A program made the translations under genes and the position numbers. This document shows, in pieces, positions 7,428 to 15,123 of a stretch of 32,193 nucleotides of DNA. Origin of the DNA: Verrucomicrobiaceae bacterium (GTDB taxonomy: Bacteria; Verrucomicrobiota; Verrucomicrobiia; Chthoniobacterales; Terrimicrobiaceae). Numbering within the stretch: the first letter of the stretch is position 1; each line of letters starts with the position of its first letter. The stretch is taken from NCBI GenBank assembly GCA_007280915.1, contig QYQL01000061.1:1-32193 (forward strand). Direction: 5' to 3'. Below the pieces are notes generated by a model. The model was not told where the DNA came from. It searched no databases and saw only the letters and a program-made list of their open reading frames with translations.

Positions 7428-8402
7428 TCAAATCCTGCTTTCTTTCGCCCCGCGGTGTTCCTTGTAGGCAAGGATAATCGCCTGCACGAGCGGATGGCGG
7501 ACCACGTCCTCCTCGCTGAAGAAGTGCATGCCGATGCCCGGCACCTCGCGCAGAGCGCCCACCGCCTCGATGAGTCCGCTGAGCTTGTTCCGGGGAAGAT
7601 CGATCTGGGTGCGGTCGCCGGTGACGACGCACCGCGAACCCGCTCCGATGCGCGTAAGAAACATGAACATCTGCTCGGCGGTCGTGTTCTGCGCCTCGTC
7701 GAGAATCACGAACGAATTGCTCAGCGTCCGCCCGCGCATGTAGGCGAGCGGGGCGATTTCGATGATCCCGCGATCCATGAATTTCTGGATCTCCTCCAGC
7801 TCCAGCATATCGTAGAGCGCATCATAGAGCGGCCTAAGATACGGCAGGATTTTTTCCTGAAGGTCGCCCGGAAGGAACCCGAGCGCCTCACCCGCCTCGA
7901 CGGCTGGACGTGTCAGGACGATCCGGCTGACCTTCTCCTGCTTGAGGGCCGACACCGCAAGGGCGACGGCCAGATAGGTCTTCCCGGTTCCGGCGGGACC
8001 GACACCGAAGGTGATGTCATGCTTCTGGATCGTCTCGATGTATCCCTTCTGTCCGGCGGTCTTCGGCACAATGGGAGCCTTGCGCGGGGAACAAACGATC
8101 CGGTTCTCCAGCAGCTTTCCAAGGCCGTCTCCCCCGGCATTTTTGCCGTTGACGGAGTTGAGCGCGTATTGGAACTCGTGCCGGCGCACGGCGACCCCGC
8201 GCTTCACTGCCTCCTGAAGCTGCTCAAACACCGCCCGGGCACGGGCGATATTCTCCGCGTCCCCTTCGACACGCAGCCATCCATCGCGGGTTGTCACCCG
8301 GACCGAAAGGTGCGCCTCCAGCTCGCGGAGAAGCTTTTCGTCGCCCCCGTAAAGCGCATGAACCGCGCGGGCGTTTTCAAATTCCAACGTGAGGTTCTCC
8401 AT
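7428..8402 (-). CDS. phoH: PhoH-family ATPase
   Basis: This 324-residue cytoplasmic P-loop ATPase of the PhoH family has been linked to RNA metabolism and frequently occurs beside ybeY. An N-terminal KH-like segment (about 1-65) is followed by the ATPase core. Walker A GPAGTGKT is at 135-142, TRPAVEAGE at 164-172, and Walker B FVILDEAQN at 231-239. VVTGDRTQIDLP is further on. The gene ends three bases before the membrane HD gene and starts six bases after an exported protein gene, implying one transcript. No Shine-Dalgarno sequence is evident before the ATG. Confidence 0.95.
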   Translation of the reverse strand: MENLTLEFENARAVHALYGGDEKLLRELEAHLSVRVTTRDGWLRVEGDAENIARARAVFEQLQEAVKRGVAVRRHEFQYALNSVNGKNAGGDGLGKLLENRIVCSPRKAPIVPKTAGQKGYIETIQKHDITFGVGPAGTGKTYLAVALAVSALKQEKVSRIVLTRPAVEAGEALGFLPGDLQEKILPYLRPLYDALYDMLELEEIQKFMDRGIIEIAPLAYMRGRTLSNSFVILDEAQNTTAEQMFMFLTRIGAGSRCVVTGDRTQIDLPRNKLSGLIEAVGALREVPGIGMHFFSEEDVVRHPLVQAIILAYKEHRGAKESRI

Positions 8403-8408
8403 GAGGAG

Positions 8409-8825
8409 CTACTTGTAGGCGTAAACGACAGCCCAGCCCGTACGTTCCTCCGGGGACTTCTCCACCGTGATGATGGCGTAGTAGGTCCCTGTTTTTGCTG
8501 GAACGACGCGCGCCCCGGCAAACCGGCCCTTCTGCCAGGACTCGGCCTCCGCGAGCTTCCCCTTGGAATCGTAGATGTGGATGGTGAGCACGGCTCCGCG
8601 CACGTCGGTGCCGAGGCAGAACCAGTATTCATTCCCCTTGAAAAGCTGCGCCGTCACCGCCTGCTGGTCCTTGACCCCGAGGTCGCCTCCCCAGGCATCC
8701 TCACGGACGGAGAACCCCTTTTTCACATAGGGGAGCGCCGCCTCGTGGGCAAAGGAAAGCGCATCGTTCACGTAGGCGTAAACCGGAATGGCCAGCAGCG
8801 CCAGAAGGATCAGGGATTTTTTCAC
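8409..8825 (-). CDS. Exported protein of unknown function
   Basis: This 138-residue protein starts at GTG and has a clear Sec signal peptide (MKKSLILLALLAIPVYA) with likely cleavage after VYA. The mature part is a small beta-rich domain (WFCLGTDVRGAVLTIHIYD, then GTYYAIITVEK) without recognised catalytic residues. It looks like a compact periplasmic beta-sandwich. It lies eight bases after another exported protein gene and six bases before phoH, so it is probably co-transcribed with the RNA-metabolism genes. I do not recognise the family. An AAGGAG sequence lies upstream of the GTG within the previous gene. Confidence 0.75.
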   Translation of the reverse strand: MKKSLILLALLAIPVYAYVNDALSFAHEAALPYVKKGFSVREDAWGGDLGVKDQQAVTAQLFKGNEYWFCLGTDVRGAVLTIHIYDSKGKLAEAESWQKGRFAGARVVPAKTGTYYAIITVEKSPEERTGWAVVYAYK

Positions 8826-8833
8826 AGGAAAAT

Positions 8834-9649
8834 TCAGGACTCCTTCCGGGATGTGATAGCGGCGACGGTTTCGCTGGTCATCTTGTTGATCCGCTGCACG
8901 GCGTCGGGAGGGATTTTTGTCCCGTCATCCTTGCCGATGAGCGGACGGATTGCGGCGAGGGTTTTGCGGATCTTCACGACGAGGTCGTCCTTGCCGAGCC
9001 GGGTGTTTTTCAAGCTGTCGAGCTTCCTGTTGAAATAGTCAATGAGCTGGGGCTGGTAGAGAAGTTCCGCCCCATCCGGAGTATAGTTCTTCGACACGAT
9101 CGACGTCAGCACCTCGGTGCCGCGAAGCCATCCGCCGATGCTCACGAGCTGGGCGAGCTCGTCGTCCCCGAGTTCTTCCATGGCTCCCCGGACGTCATGG
9201 AGGGCCCCGTCGAATTCCTTTCGCACCGCCTTCCACTCCTTGGCGTCGGCTTTCTCGGTGATGCTCTTGCTGCGGGCGATGACCGCCTTGCGGACGTTGA
9301 TCGCCTCAGCCAGCACGAGAACCTCCCGCCCGATCTCCTGGACTTTTCCGGAATCCTCCGCCTCGACAGCGATAAAGCCCTCGGCGATCACCGTGCCGAG
9401 AAGAAGAGCCACCTGCGCCCGATTGCCGGTATTCTTCCCCAAAGAGCCGCGGAGCTCGCTCCGCCAGTTCGGGCTGCCCAGTTTGTCGAGGACACTAAAA
9501 ATTTCGCTCGGCACCGGAACGACGACATCCTCGACCTCGGCGCCGGGAAACTTCGAAAGATCAATGCTCTCTGGGGCGGTCTGCCCTGAGCAGGGAGACA
9601 ACCGGGCAAGGCAGATCAGGGCCAGAATCAGCGGGATATTCTTGGTCAT
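8834..9649 (-). CDS. Exported alpha-helical protein of unknown function
   Basis: This 271-residue protein begins at an ATG (9649) that gives a signal peptide (MTKNIPLILALICLARL, cleavage near CSGQTA). An in-frame start further upstream would place a polar, unlikely leader before it. The SPC sequence is not a good lipobox, so periplasmic location is preferred to lipoprotein. The mature protein is mostly helical, with charged and hydrophobic residues alternating, and has no cysteine-rich or catalytic motif. It is the first gene of the minus-strand run leading through phoH and ybeY to clpS, and is divergent from hldA. No family is recognised. Confidence 0.72.
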   Translation of the reverse strand: MTKNIPLILALICLARLSPCSGQTAPESIDLSKFPGAEVEDVVVPVPSEIFSVLDKLGSPNWRSELRGSLGKNTGNRAQVALLLGTVIAEGFIAVEAEDSGKVQEIGREVLVLAEAINVRKAVIARSKSITEKADAKEWKAVRKEFDGALHDVRGAMEELGDDELAQLVSIGGWLRGTEVLTSIVSKNYTPDGAELLYQPQLIDYFNRKLDSLKNTRLGKDDLVVKIRKTLAAIRPLIGKDDGTKIPPDAVQRINKMTSETVAAITSRKES

Positions 9650-9669
9650 GTGAAAATTTGAGCTTTGTG

Positions 9670-9687
9670 GATGGAACGTGGTCCATC
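9670..9687. promoter_or_regulatory. Inverted repeat in the divergent region upstream of hldA
   Basis: GATGGA and TCCATC face each other around six bases in the 60-base gap between the exported protein gene and hldA. The placement suits a regulator site acting on one or both genes, but no regulator is known and no strong promoter boxes are visible, so it may be chance. Confidence 0.25.
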
Positions 9688-9709
9688 TAGAAAGGATGTT
9701 TATCATGCG

Positions 9710-10717
9710 ATGAATCTTTCAAGATTACAACATCTTCTTGAGTCCGCCCGGTCCCGCCGCATCCTGGTTGTCGGGGACGTCATGCTGGACGAGTTTGTTT
9801 GGGGACGGGTTTCCCGCATCTCTCCGGAGGCTCCGGTGCCGGTGGTCGAGGTGCAGGCCGAGTCCTCCTATCCGGGCGGCGCGGCAAACGTGGCAAGGAA
9901 TCTGCGCCCGTTTTGCGCGGGGGTCGAACTCTGCGGCTCCGTGGGAGAGGATTCCTATGCCGGCAAACTCCGGGGCCTTCTTGCCAGCGAAAGGATCGAA
10001 ACCAACGCCCTCGTTGCCTTCGGAGGAGCCCCCACGATTGTCAAAACGCGGATCGTCGCGCGCCAGCAACAGGTGGTCAGAGTGGACCGGGAGCGCAATC
10101 CGGGACCGGTCAAGGAAGTCACCTCGCGGGCTTCGGAACTCATCGCCGGGCTGATGCCCTCGGTGGATGGCGTGATCATCGAGGATTACGGAAAAGGATT
10201 TGTCTGTCAGGAACTGAAAGACGAAGTCTGCCGGCTGGCCAGGTCCAACGGAAAATTTCTCACGGCCGACCCGAACCCCGGCAATCCGCTGGACTGGAGC
10301 GGGGTGGACCTGCTCAAACCGAACCGCTCCGAGGCCTTCGCCATGGCGGGGCGCAAGGATCACGGAGCTCTGGATGACCCGCTCTCGGACACAGCTCTGC
10401 TGGAAGTGGGAAAATACCTCTTGGAAAAGTGGCAGCTCAAGGGACTGCTGATCACTTTGGGCGAGCACGGAATGATCCTGTTTGGAACCGACGAGGTCCC
10501 CTACCATACTCCCACCCGGGCCCGCGAGGTCTTCGACGTGTCCGGCGCGGGGGACACGGCGATCGCGCTGTTCACCCTGGCCGTTTGCTCCGGGGCCAAC
10601 GCGCAGGAGGCCGCTGAAATTTCAAACCATGCCAGCGGGGTCGTGGTCGCGAAGCTCGGCACAGCCACGCTGGAGGCCAACGAACTCGTCGCCAGCTTCG
10701 ATCAGGATGGCCGGTAA
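9710..10717 (+). CDS. hldA: D-glycero-beta-D-manno-heptose-7-phosphate kinase HldA (RfaE kinase domain)
   Basis: This cytoplasmic PfkB/ribokinase-family enzyme phosphorylates heptose 7-phosphate at C1 in ADP-heptose synthesis for the LPS inner core. The 335-residue protein has GDVMLDEFVWG (22-32), the substrate-binding YPGGAANVARNL (54-65), KPNRSEAF (203-210) and the anion-hole/catalytic DVSGAGDT (276-283) with base D282. It is the kinase domain alone; the nucleotidyltransferase half of bifunctional HldE is absent and not in the window. The ATG at 9710 has AAGGA about 13 bases upstream. The 3' end overlaps gmhB by 11 bases, so the two are in one operon. Confidence 0.93.
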   Translation: MNLSRLQHLLESARSRRILVVGDVMLDEFVWGRVSRISPEAPVPVVEVQAESSYPGGAANVARNLRPFCAGVELCGSVGEDSYAGKLRGLLASERIETNALVAFGGAPTIVKTRIVARQQQVVRVDRERNPGPVKEVTSRASELIAGLMPSVDGVIIEDYGKGFVCQELKDEVCRLARSNGKFLTADPNPGNPLDWSGVDLLKPNRSEAFAMAGRKDHGALDDPLSDTALLEVGKYLLEKWQLKGLLITLGEHGMILFGTDEVPYHTPTRAREVFDVSGAGDTAIALFTLAVCSGANAQEAAEISNHASGVVVAKLGTATLEANELVASFDQDGR

Positions 10718-11231
10718 TAAAGCCGTCTTTTTCGACCGGGACGGCACGCTCATGGAGGAGGTGCACTACTGCAACGACCCGGCCAATGTGCGGGCGTTTC
10801 CGGTCGCTGCCGCCGCTCTGGAAAAACTCCGGGCAGCCGGCTGGCTGAATGTCATCATCACCAACCAAAGCGGGATCGCCTCCGGAAAAATCTCCCTGCA
10901 GGAATATCAAACGGTGGAAGCCGAGCTTTCCCGGCAACTCTGCCGTCTCGTGGATGCCGTTTACTTCTGCCCCGACTCCCCTGCTGCCCCGACTCATCGC
11001 CGGAAACCCGGAACCGGCATGATTAAAGAGGCGGTTCGAGACTTAGGCATCGACCCCGCCCGTTCGTGGATGGTCGGAGATAAGGGCATCGACATCGAAT
11101 GCGGACGCGCCGCCGGATGCCGGACGATCCTCGTCAAGACCGGCTACGGAACAAAACATGCCGGCTCGGCTCCCGACCACTTCGCGGAGGACATCGGGCA
11201 GGCGGCGGAAATCATCCTTGCGAACGGTTGA
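10707..11231 (+). CDS. gmhB: HAD-family heptose-bisphosphate phosphatase GmhB-like
   Basis: This 174-residue HAD phosphatase is predicted to dephosphorylate heptose 1,7-bisphosphate, the step after HldA. The nucleophile motif FFDRDGTL (8-15, D10), ITNQSG, KPGTGM and MVGDKGIDIECG are all present. The zinc loop of the E. coli enzyme needs several Cys/His residues. Here it is CPDSPAAPTHRRKP with one Cys, so zinc is probably not bound. A related histidinol-phosphatase-type activity is therefore possible, but overlap with hldA and closeness to kdsB favour the heptose role. The internal ATG at 10707 is chosen; upstream codons in this frame overlap hldA. Confidence 0.87.
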   Translation: MAGNKAVFFDRDGTLMEEVHYCNDPANVRAFPVAAAALEKLRAAGWLNVIITNQSGIASGKISLQEYQTVEAELSRQLCRLVDAVYFCPDSPAAPTHRRKPGTGMIKEAVRDLGIDPARSWMVGDKGIDIECGRAAGCRTILVKTGYGTKHAGSAPDHFAEDIGQAAEIILANG

Positions 11232-11299
11232 TCCGGGCAGCCGCATTTCAGAACATTTTCCTCTGTGTTCCCCACGCCCTCCGTGCTTGAAATAGGGAC

Positions 11300-12034
11300 A
11301 TGTCACGCGCCGTCATCATCATCCCCGCCCGCTGGGGCTCCACAAGATTCCCGGGGAAACCTCTGCACCTGATCGCCGGAAAGCCGCTCGTTCAGCACGT
11401 CTGGGAACGCTGCCTTGAGGTCAAAGGTGTCGATCAGGTGATCGTCGCCACCGACGACACCCGGATCCTCGAAGCCGCGTTCGGCTTCGGCGCGGAAGTC
11501 GCCCTGACCTCCGCCAAGCACCCGAGCGGAACCGACCGCCTCGCGGAGGTTGCCAAAAACCTGCCGTCGGCAGGAATCATCCTCAATGTCCAGGGAGACG
11601 AACCTCTCCTTGATCCCCGGCTCGCCGAGCGCGTCATCGGGGCCTTGAAATCCGACCCGGAAGCCCGGATGTCAACCGCCGCCTGCCCCCTCGCCCATGC
11701 TGATCTCGCCAACCCGAACTGCGTCAAAGTCGTGATGGATCTTGCGGGATACGCCCTGTATTTCTCCCGTAGCCCGATCCCCTGCGACCGCGATGGCGAT
11801 GCCCTGCCCGCCCGCTTCCGCCACATTGGGATCTATGCCTACCGCCGCGCCTTCCTCCTTGATCTCGTCAAGCACCGCCAGACGCCGCTCGAGAAATCCG
11901 AAAAACTCGAACAACTCCGCGCGCTCGAGCACGGCGCGAAAATCCGCGTGATCGTCACAAAATCCTCCGGCCCCGGAGTAGACACCCCCCAAGATGCAAA
12001 ACTCATCGCGCGAATGTTGAAAAAGCGGAAGTAA
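11300..12034 (+). CDS. kdsB: 3-deoxy-manno-octulosonate cytidylyltransferase KdsB
   Basis: This cytoplasmic enzyme forms CMP-Kdo from Kdo and CTP, activating Kdo for lipid A-core assembly. The 244-residue protein has the nucleotide-binding IIIPARWGSTRFPGKPL (6-22), HPSGTDRLAEV (74-84), NVQGDEPLL with metal-binding D100, and the late RHIGIYAYRRAFL. Length and motif order are normal. It lies 68 bases after gmhB, on the same strand, and converges with the lipoprotein gene six bases away. With hldA and gmhB it makes an LPS inner-core sugar-supply group, evidence for an LPS-bearing outer membrane. Confidence 0.95.
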   Translation: MSRAVIIIPARWGSTRFPGKPLHLIAGKPLVQHVWERCLEVKGVDQVIVATDDTRILEAAFGFGAEVALTSAKHPSGTDRLAEVAKNLPSAGIILNVQGDEPLLDPRLAERVIGALKSDPEARMSTAACPLAHADLANPNCVKVVMDLAGYALYFSRSPIPCDRDGDALPARFRHIGIYAYRRAFLLDLVKHRQTPLEKSEKLEQLRALEHGAKIRVIVTKSSGPGVDTPQDAKLIARMLKKRK

Positions 12035-12040
12035 AGCGCA

Positions 12041-12664
12041 TCAATCGTGGTTCCCATGCTTTTTGTGGTCATGGTGCTTGTGGTCCTTGTCTCCATGATC
12101 TTTGTGATCATCGTTCCCGTGTTTATTGTGATTTTTGTCGTTGTTTCCGTGATCATTGTTCCCCTGATTCCAGTATCCGTTCCCATTGTAATTCCCGGGA
12201 TAGCGACCACCGTAACCCCATCCATTGTAACCGCCGTATCCTCCCCGGTTCCAGTAGCTGCCACAGCCTGCGACAGGCCATCCCCCACCTGCACCGATGA
12301 CGGCAGGTGACGTGTAGTATGTCGCCGGGGCATATGAGGGGTAGTAGGCGCTGGAGGCGGAAAATCCAGAGGGCGCCGGAGCGGCTAGCCCCATGCTGTT
12401 TGCAAGCGCCGGATTGATGGTGCCTGTCGGGGTCAGTCTGTGGTCACTCTGGTAGTTGCGGATCGCACGGCTGGTTGACGGACCGATGTTTCCATCAATA
12501 GGTCCCTGATAATATCCCTGCTGCGCGAGAACGGCTTGAACACTGGCTTCCATGGATTGAGACGGAGGGTAGCAACTGCCCAAATCAAGAGTGCAACCCG
12601 AGAGAACGAGGCAAAAAAGCATGGGGGCTCCCATCCGTATCAGCCTTGCGGAAGAGGAAGTCAT
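12041..12664 (-). CDS. Lipoprotein with peptidoglycan-binding domain and His-rich tail
   Basis: This 207-residue predicted lipoprotein has a hydrophobic segment that ends in the lipobox LSGC (C24). Residues about 38-93 match a PG_binding_1-type domain (VQAVLAQQGYYQGPIDGNIG, then AIRNYQSDHRL). A Tyr/Gly/Asn-rich linker follows (about 97-170), and the last 40 residues are almost only His, Asp, Lys, Asn and Gly. The tail could bind divalent metals or act as a disordered spacer in the wall; neither is shown. The ATG at 12664 is used; an internal ATG at 12634 with AAGG upstream is possible. It is divergent from an exported protease. The function is unknown. Confidence 0.8.
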   Translation of the reverse strand: MTSSSARLIRMGAPMLFCLVLSGCTLDLGSCYPPSQSMEASVQAVLAQQGYYQGPIDGNIGPSTSRAIRNYQSDHRLTPTGTINPALANSMGLAAPAPSGFSASSAYYPSYAPATYYTSPAVIGAGGGWPVAGCGSYWNRGGYGGYNGWGYGGRYPGNYNGNGYWNQGNNDHGNNDKNHNKHGNDDHKDHGDKDHKHHDHKKHGNHD

Positions 12665-12671
12665 TGATCAA

Positions 12672-12699
12672 ACAATACCCAGCATCACCGACTCGGCAA
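12672..12699 (-). promoter_or_regulatory. Possible promoter of the His-rich lipoprotein gene
   Basis: On the minus strand TTGCCG (12699-12694) and TATTGT (12677-12672) are spaced by 16 bases, each matching four of six consensus positions. The predicted transcript would begin next to the ATG at 12664, so either the message is leaderless or the internal start at 12634 is used. Confidence 0.35.
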
Positions 12700-12888
12700 G
12701 GGCCCTCATTCCCAGGCGCCCCTGACGACAGGCTGGACAATCGAGGTTCAGATCCGACTGAGGCCGCACGACCGAAGCCGAGTTGCTTGCATTCGGACAG
12801 TGATTGCTATGGGGTCGCCCCTGAGCGGGAGCGCGTCATTTTCTGGAATCCCTTGTGCGGATGCTCGCCTGCGTTTACTCACACTCCG

Positions 12889-13905
12889 ATGAAGCTTTTG
12901 AATCCCGGCCACAAAATCGCCGGGCTCGTTTTTGTCAGCACGGCAATTTTTGCAATGAGCACGCCCGGCATTTTCGCGCAATCTGCAGGCGTGCCGATTG
13001 AACGTGATGAAATCCTTGCTGACGACGCACCACTGGTCGCGAAAGCCGCCATTCTGAAGGATTCCGGAAAACTTCTCTCCAGCAAGCAGGTCGCCGCCGC
13101 GCTGAAATCGCCGGAACCCGCGCGTCTCGTGCTGCCACCGCCTTCCACCGGGCGCCTCGAACCGCGTGTCCTTGCGGAGCGCGGCCGGAAAGCGCTTGTG
13201 CGCATCGGTTGGTATTATCATGAAAAACGCTTGAAGCAGTGGCACGTGGATCTCGCTGACGGCTATGCCATCTCCTCCGACGGAGCTGTGGCAACCTGCC
13301 ATCATTGCGTCGCACCGGAGGAGGTGAAAATGCACGAAGGGTATCTCATCGCGGCAGACGCCTCCGGCAACGTTTTTCCCGTGACTGCCGTTCTCGTCCG
13401 GGACAAGGAAATGGACGCGGCCATCGTGCGCGTGGAAGGAGGGAGCTTTACGCCGCTCCCTCTGAACGACCAGACTGCGCCAGGCGACACCGTTTACGTT
13501 TTCAGTGACCCGATGAGCGCTGTCGGATATTTTTCCTCGGGGATTTTGAACCGGTTCTTCTGGCTGGACGGCGGCAAATCCATGGACGCCGCAGCCATCG
13601 AGGGCGCCCGCAACCTGCGCATCCATGTGAGTTCCGACTGGGCGCCGGGAAGCAGCGGCGCAGCCGTGCTCGACGTGTGCGGCAATGCCGTCGGCCACGT
13701 CTCGGTCATCGATCCGCTCGTCTCCGATGACCCGCTGCCAGAGGAAAAACCCGGCAGCCCCGGTAAATCATCAAAGAAAAAAATGCCGCCAGCGGCAGAC
13801 CATTGCGCACTCATCATTCTCCACGAAGCCGTCTCCGCTCGCGGCGTGAAAATGCTCGCGGAATCGATGAATGAGGCGTTGCCCGCCTCCCCTACAGCCA
13901 AGTAG
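12889..13905 (+). CDS. Exported trypsin-like serine protease (S1 fold)
   Basis: This 338-residue protein has a Sec signal peptide (KIAGLVFVSTAIFAMSTPGIFA, cleavage near residue 30). The protease core shows a complete apparent triad: H139 in ATCHHCV, D176 in DKEMDAAIV, and S256 in APGSSGAAVLD, with the order and spacing of DegP-like and related proteases. No PDZ domain follows; the C-terminus has a lysine-rich linker and a short tail. The CHHC around the catalytic His is unusual and could form a disulfide or bind metal. The ATG at 12889 is chosen because it begins the signal peptide. Upstream in-frame sequence is not protein-like. Substrates are unknown. Confidence 0.85.
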   Translation: MKLLNPGHKIAGLVFVSTAIFAMSTPGIFAQSAGVPIERDEILADDAPLVAKAAILKDSGKLLSSKQVAAALKSPEPARLVLPPPSTGRLEPRVLAERGRKALVRIGWYYHEKRLKQWHVDLADGYAISSDGAVATCHHCVAPEEVKMHEGYLIAADASGNVFPVTAVLVRDKEMDAAIVRVEGGSFTPLPLNDQTAPGDTVYVFSDPMSAVGYFSSGILNRFFWLDGGKSMDAAAIEGARNLRIHVSSDWAPGSSGAAVLDVCGNAVGHVSVIDPLVSDDPLPEEKPGSPGKSSKKKMPPAADHCALIILHEAVSARGVKMLAESMNEALPASPTAK

Positions 13906-13915
13906 CCGTTGAATC

Positions 13916-13945
13916 GAGCCAATCTTGACCGGTTCAATTTGGCTC
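13916..13945. terminator. Hairpin between protease gene and tRNA-Arg
   Basis: GAGCCAA (13916-13922) pairs with TTGGCTC (13939-13945), and an inner TTGA/TCAA pair extends the hairpin. It lies ten bases after the protease stop and downstream of the oppositely oriented tRNA, so it could end both transcripts. Neither side has a T-tract. Confidence 0.45.
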
Positions 13946-14011
13946 AGTGCAGCTGACCACAAACACCGACAATGATCCCCTCTCCCCGTTGTTTGGCGAA
14001 GAACCAGAAAA

Positions 14012-14085
14012 TGCAGCCGGAAAGACTCGAACTTTCAACCTTCTGATCCGTAGTCAGATGCTCTATCCAATTGAGCTACGGCTGC
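14012..14085 (-). tRNA. tRNA-Arg (anticodon ACG)
   Basis: The minus strand folds into a full cloverleaf. The 7-bp acceptor stem is GCAGCCG/CGGCTGC with discriminator A. A normal D arm follows. The anticodon stem TCTGA/TCAGA encloses loop CTACGGA with anticodon ACG (A34 would be edited to inosine to read CGU/C/A), and the T arm is GAAAG-TTCGAGT-CTTTC. The 3' CCA is not encoded. It is flanked by the protease gene and a non-coding stretch; no integrase lies beside it. Confidence 0.97.
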
Positions 14086-14473
14086 AAATAACCTATCTTC
14101 AATAACTTATCAGAGAGATTCGACCTCTCAGCGACATTCGATTCCGACTGGCTTTCTATACTTTTCGTGAAAGCAAAGGCTAAAAACCCAAATCAGGGGA
14201 CCGAAAATCCAGCAGGAAAATGGGAGAAAATTCCCAAGGTGTCAAGTCTCTATCAGTATCGCCCCGGGCAAACGAATTAAAAACCGAGGAAGGAAAGGAG
14301 GTAAGAGTGATCTCATAAAGCGTTTTTTTGTTTGCCCTGTCATCTGGCAGTGCCCTCTTGCTCACGAAAGAGGTTTTGGGATAGGTTCTATATAACAAAG
14401 AAAAGAACCGTAACCGGTAGGTGGTAAAATTTCTGCGACGATTTTCTTTGAGGTGAAGAAAACTTTGAAATTC
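14086..14473. other. Non-coding stretch upstream of tRNA-Arg with several small hairpins
   Basis: No convincing gene is seen in these ~390 bases, which are visibly richer in A/T than the flanks. Features are a 5-bp stem with 7-base loop resembling a tRNA T arm (14113-14129, GAGAG-GTCGAAT-CTCTC on minus), a small hairpin TGGGA/TCCCA near 14220-14235, an 8-bp inverted repeat GGGCAAAC/GTTTGCCC at 14266-14273 and 14330-14337, and an AT-rich TATATAAC at 14389-14396 that could be a -10 for the next gene without a clear -35. The tRNA promoter probably lies here. Confidence 0.5.
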
Positions 14474-15091
14474 ATGAAAATCCATCCCCTGATCCTCGCG
14501 CTCCTGCCGGCACTCGCATTTGCCGGAGACATCACAGACAACTTCGACCGTGACAGCGGGGAAATCGGAGACGGATGGGAGCAGATGAGCGGCGTCTTCA
14601 GTATTCAGAACGAGAAAGCCGTGAACGGCCCGGGCGCGCGGGGCCCCTTCCACTCTGGCATCGCATGCTGGAGCGGCACTCCCCTCACCGACCGGTTCCG
14701 CGTAGCCGCAACGGTGACCTTGAATACCATGGCCGGTTCGGCTTCTGTCGGAATTGCCTTCAACTGCCAGGATGCGGATCATTATTATGCGCTGCGGATT
14801 TCCGGAAACGGAGGAGTGCAACTCATCTACAATGACGGGGAGGAAGGCGGGCACCAGCTGTGGCTGAAAACGATCCCTTTCAGCCAGAACCATCCGTATC
14901 GTCTGGAAGTGAGTTCATCGGCCCCGTTCGCGTTCAGCGGTTCGGTGGTCGATGCGGAAACAAACGAAGTTTTGGAATCCTTCGAGAACGTCCGCGATCC
15001 GAAGAACCATTTCCAGGAAGGTCTCGCAGGGCTCTACTCGGGGTCCGGAGCCAAGACGACCTACGATGATTTCGTTTTGTCCGTGCCGTGA
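14474..15091 (+). CDS. Exported beta-sandwich protein of unknown function
   Basis: This 205-residue protein has a signal peptide (MKIHPLILALLPALAFA, cleavage after AFA). The mature region begins DITDNFDRDSG and continues with alternating strands (FRVAATVTLNTMAGSASVG, DADHYYALRISGNGGVQLI, NHPYRLEVSSS). It closes with TTYDDFVLSVP, the pattern of LamG/concanavalin-like domains seen in DUF1080-type and carbohydrate-related exported proteins. No catalytic residues are evident. Alternative starts are GTG at 14453 and TTG at 14465; the latter has GAGGTG about nine bases upstream. The role is unknown, with carbohydrate binding only a family-based possibility. Confidence 0.75.
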   Translation: MKIHPLILALLPALAFAGDITDNFDRDSGEIGDGWEQMSGVFSIQNEKAVNGPGARGPFHSGIACWSGTPLTDRFRVAATVTLNTMAGSASVGIAFNCQDADHYYALRISGNGGVQLIYNDGEEGGHQLWLKTIPFSQNHPYRLEVSSSAPFAFSGSVVDAETNEVLESFENVRDPKNHFQEGLAGLYSGSGAKTTYDDFVLSVP

Positions 15092-15123
15092 CCGGCAAAT
15101 TGGGAATCCGTTAAGGCCGCCTG

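Noticed and set aside
6984..9038. 684-residue plus-strand open frame
   Set aside because: It is long but antisense to phoH and neighbouring genes, which have clear motifs. Composition is unlike a folded protein, so it is explained by codon bias on the other strand.
12047..12310. Strongly hydrophobic plus-strand open frame resembling a membrane peptide
   Set aside because: It is the complement of the His/Asp-rich repetitive tail of the lipoprotein. GTC/ATC/GTG codons give Val/Ile runs automatically.
14012..14085. tRNA-Arg as an integration site
   Set aside because: No integrase or repeated tRNA 3' end was seen in the flanks. The neighbour past its 3' end is an ordinary protease gene.
14180..14893. 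237-residue minus-strand open frame across the non-coding stretch
   Set aside because: More than half lies opposite the exported protein gene, which has a signal peptide. The rest has no family similarity and is not plausible as coding.
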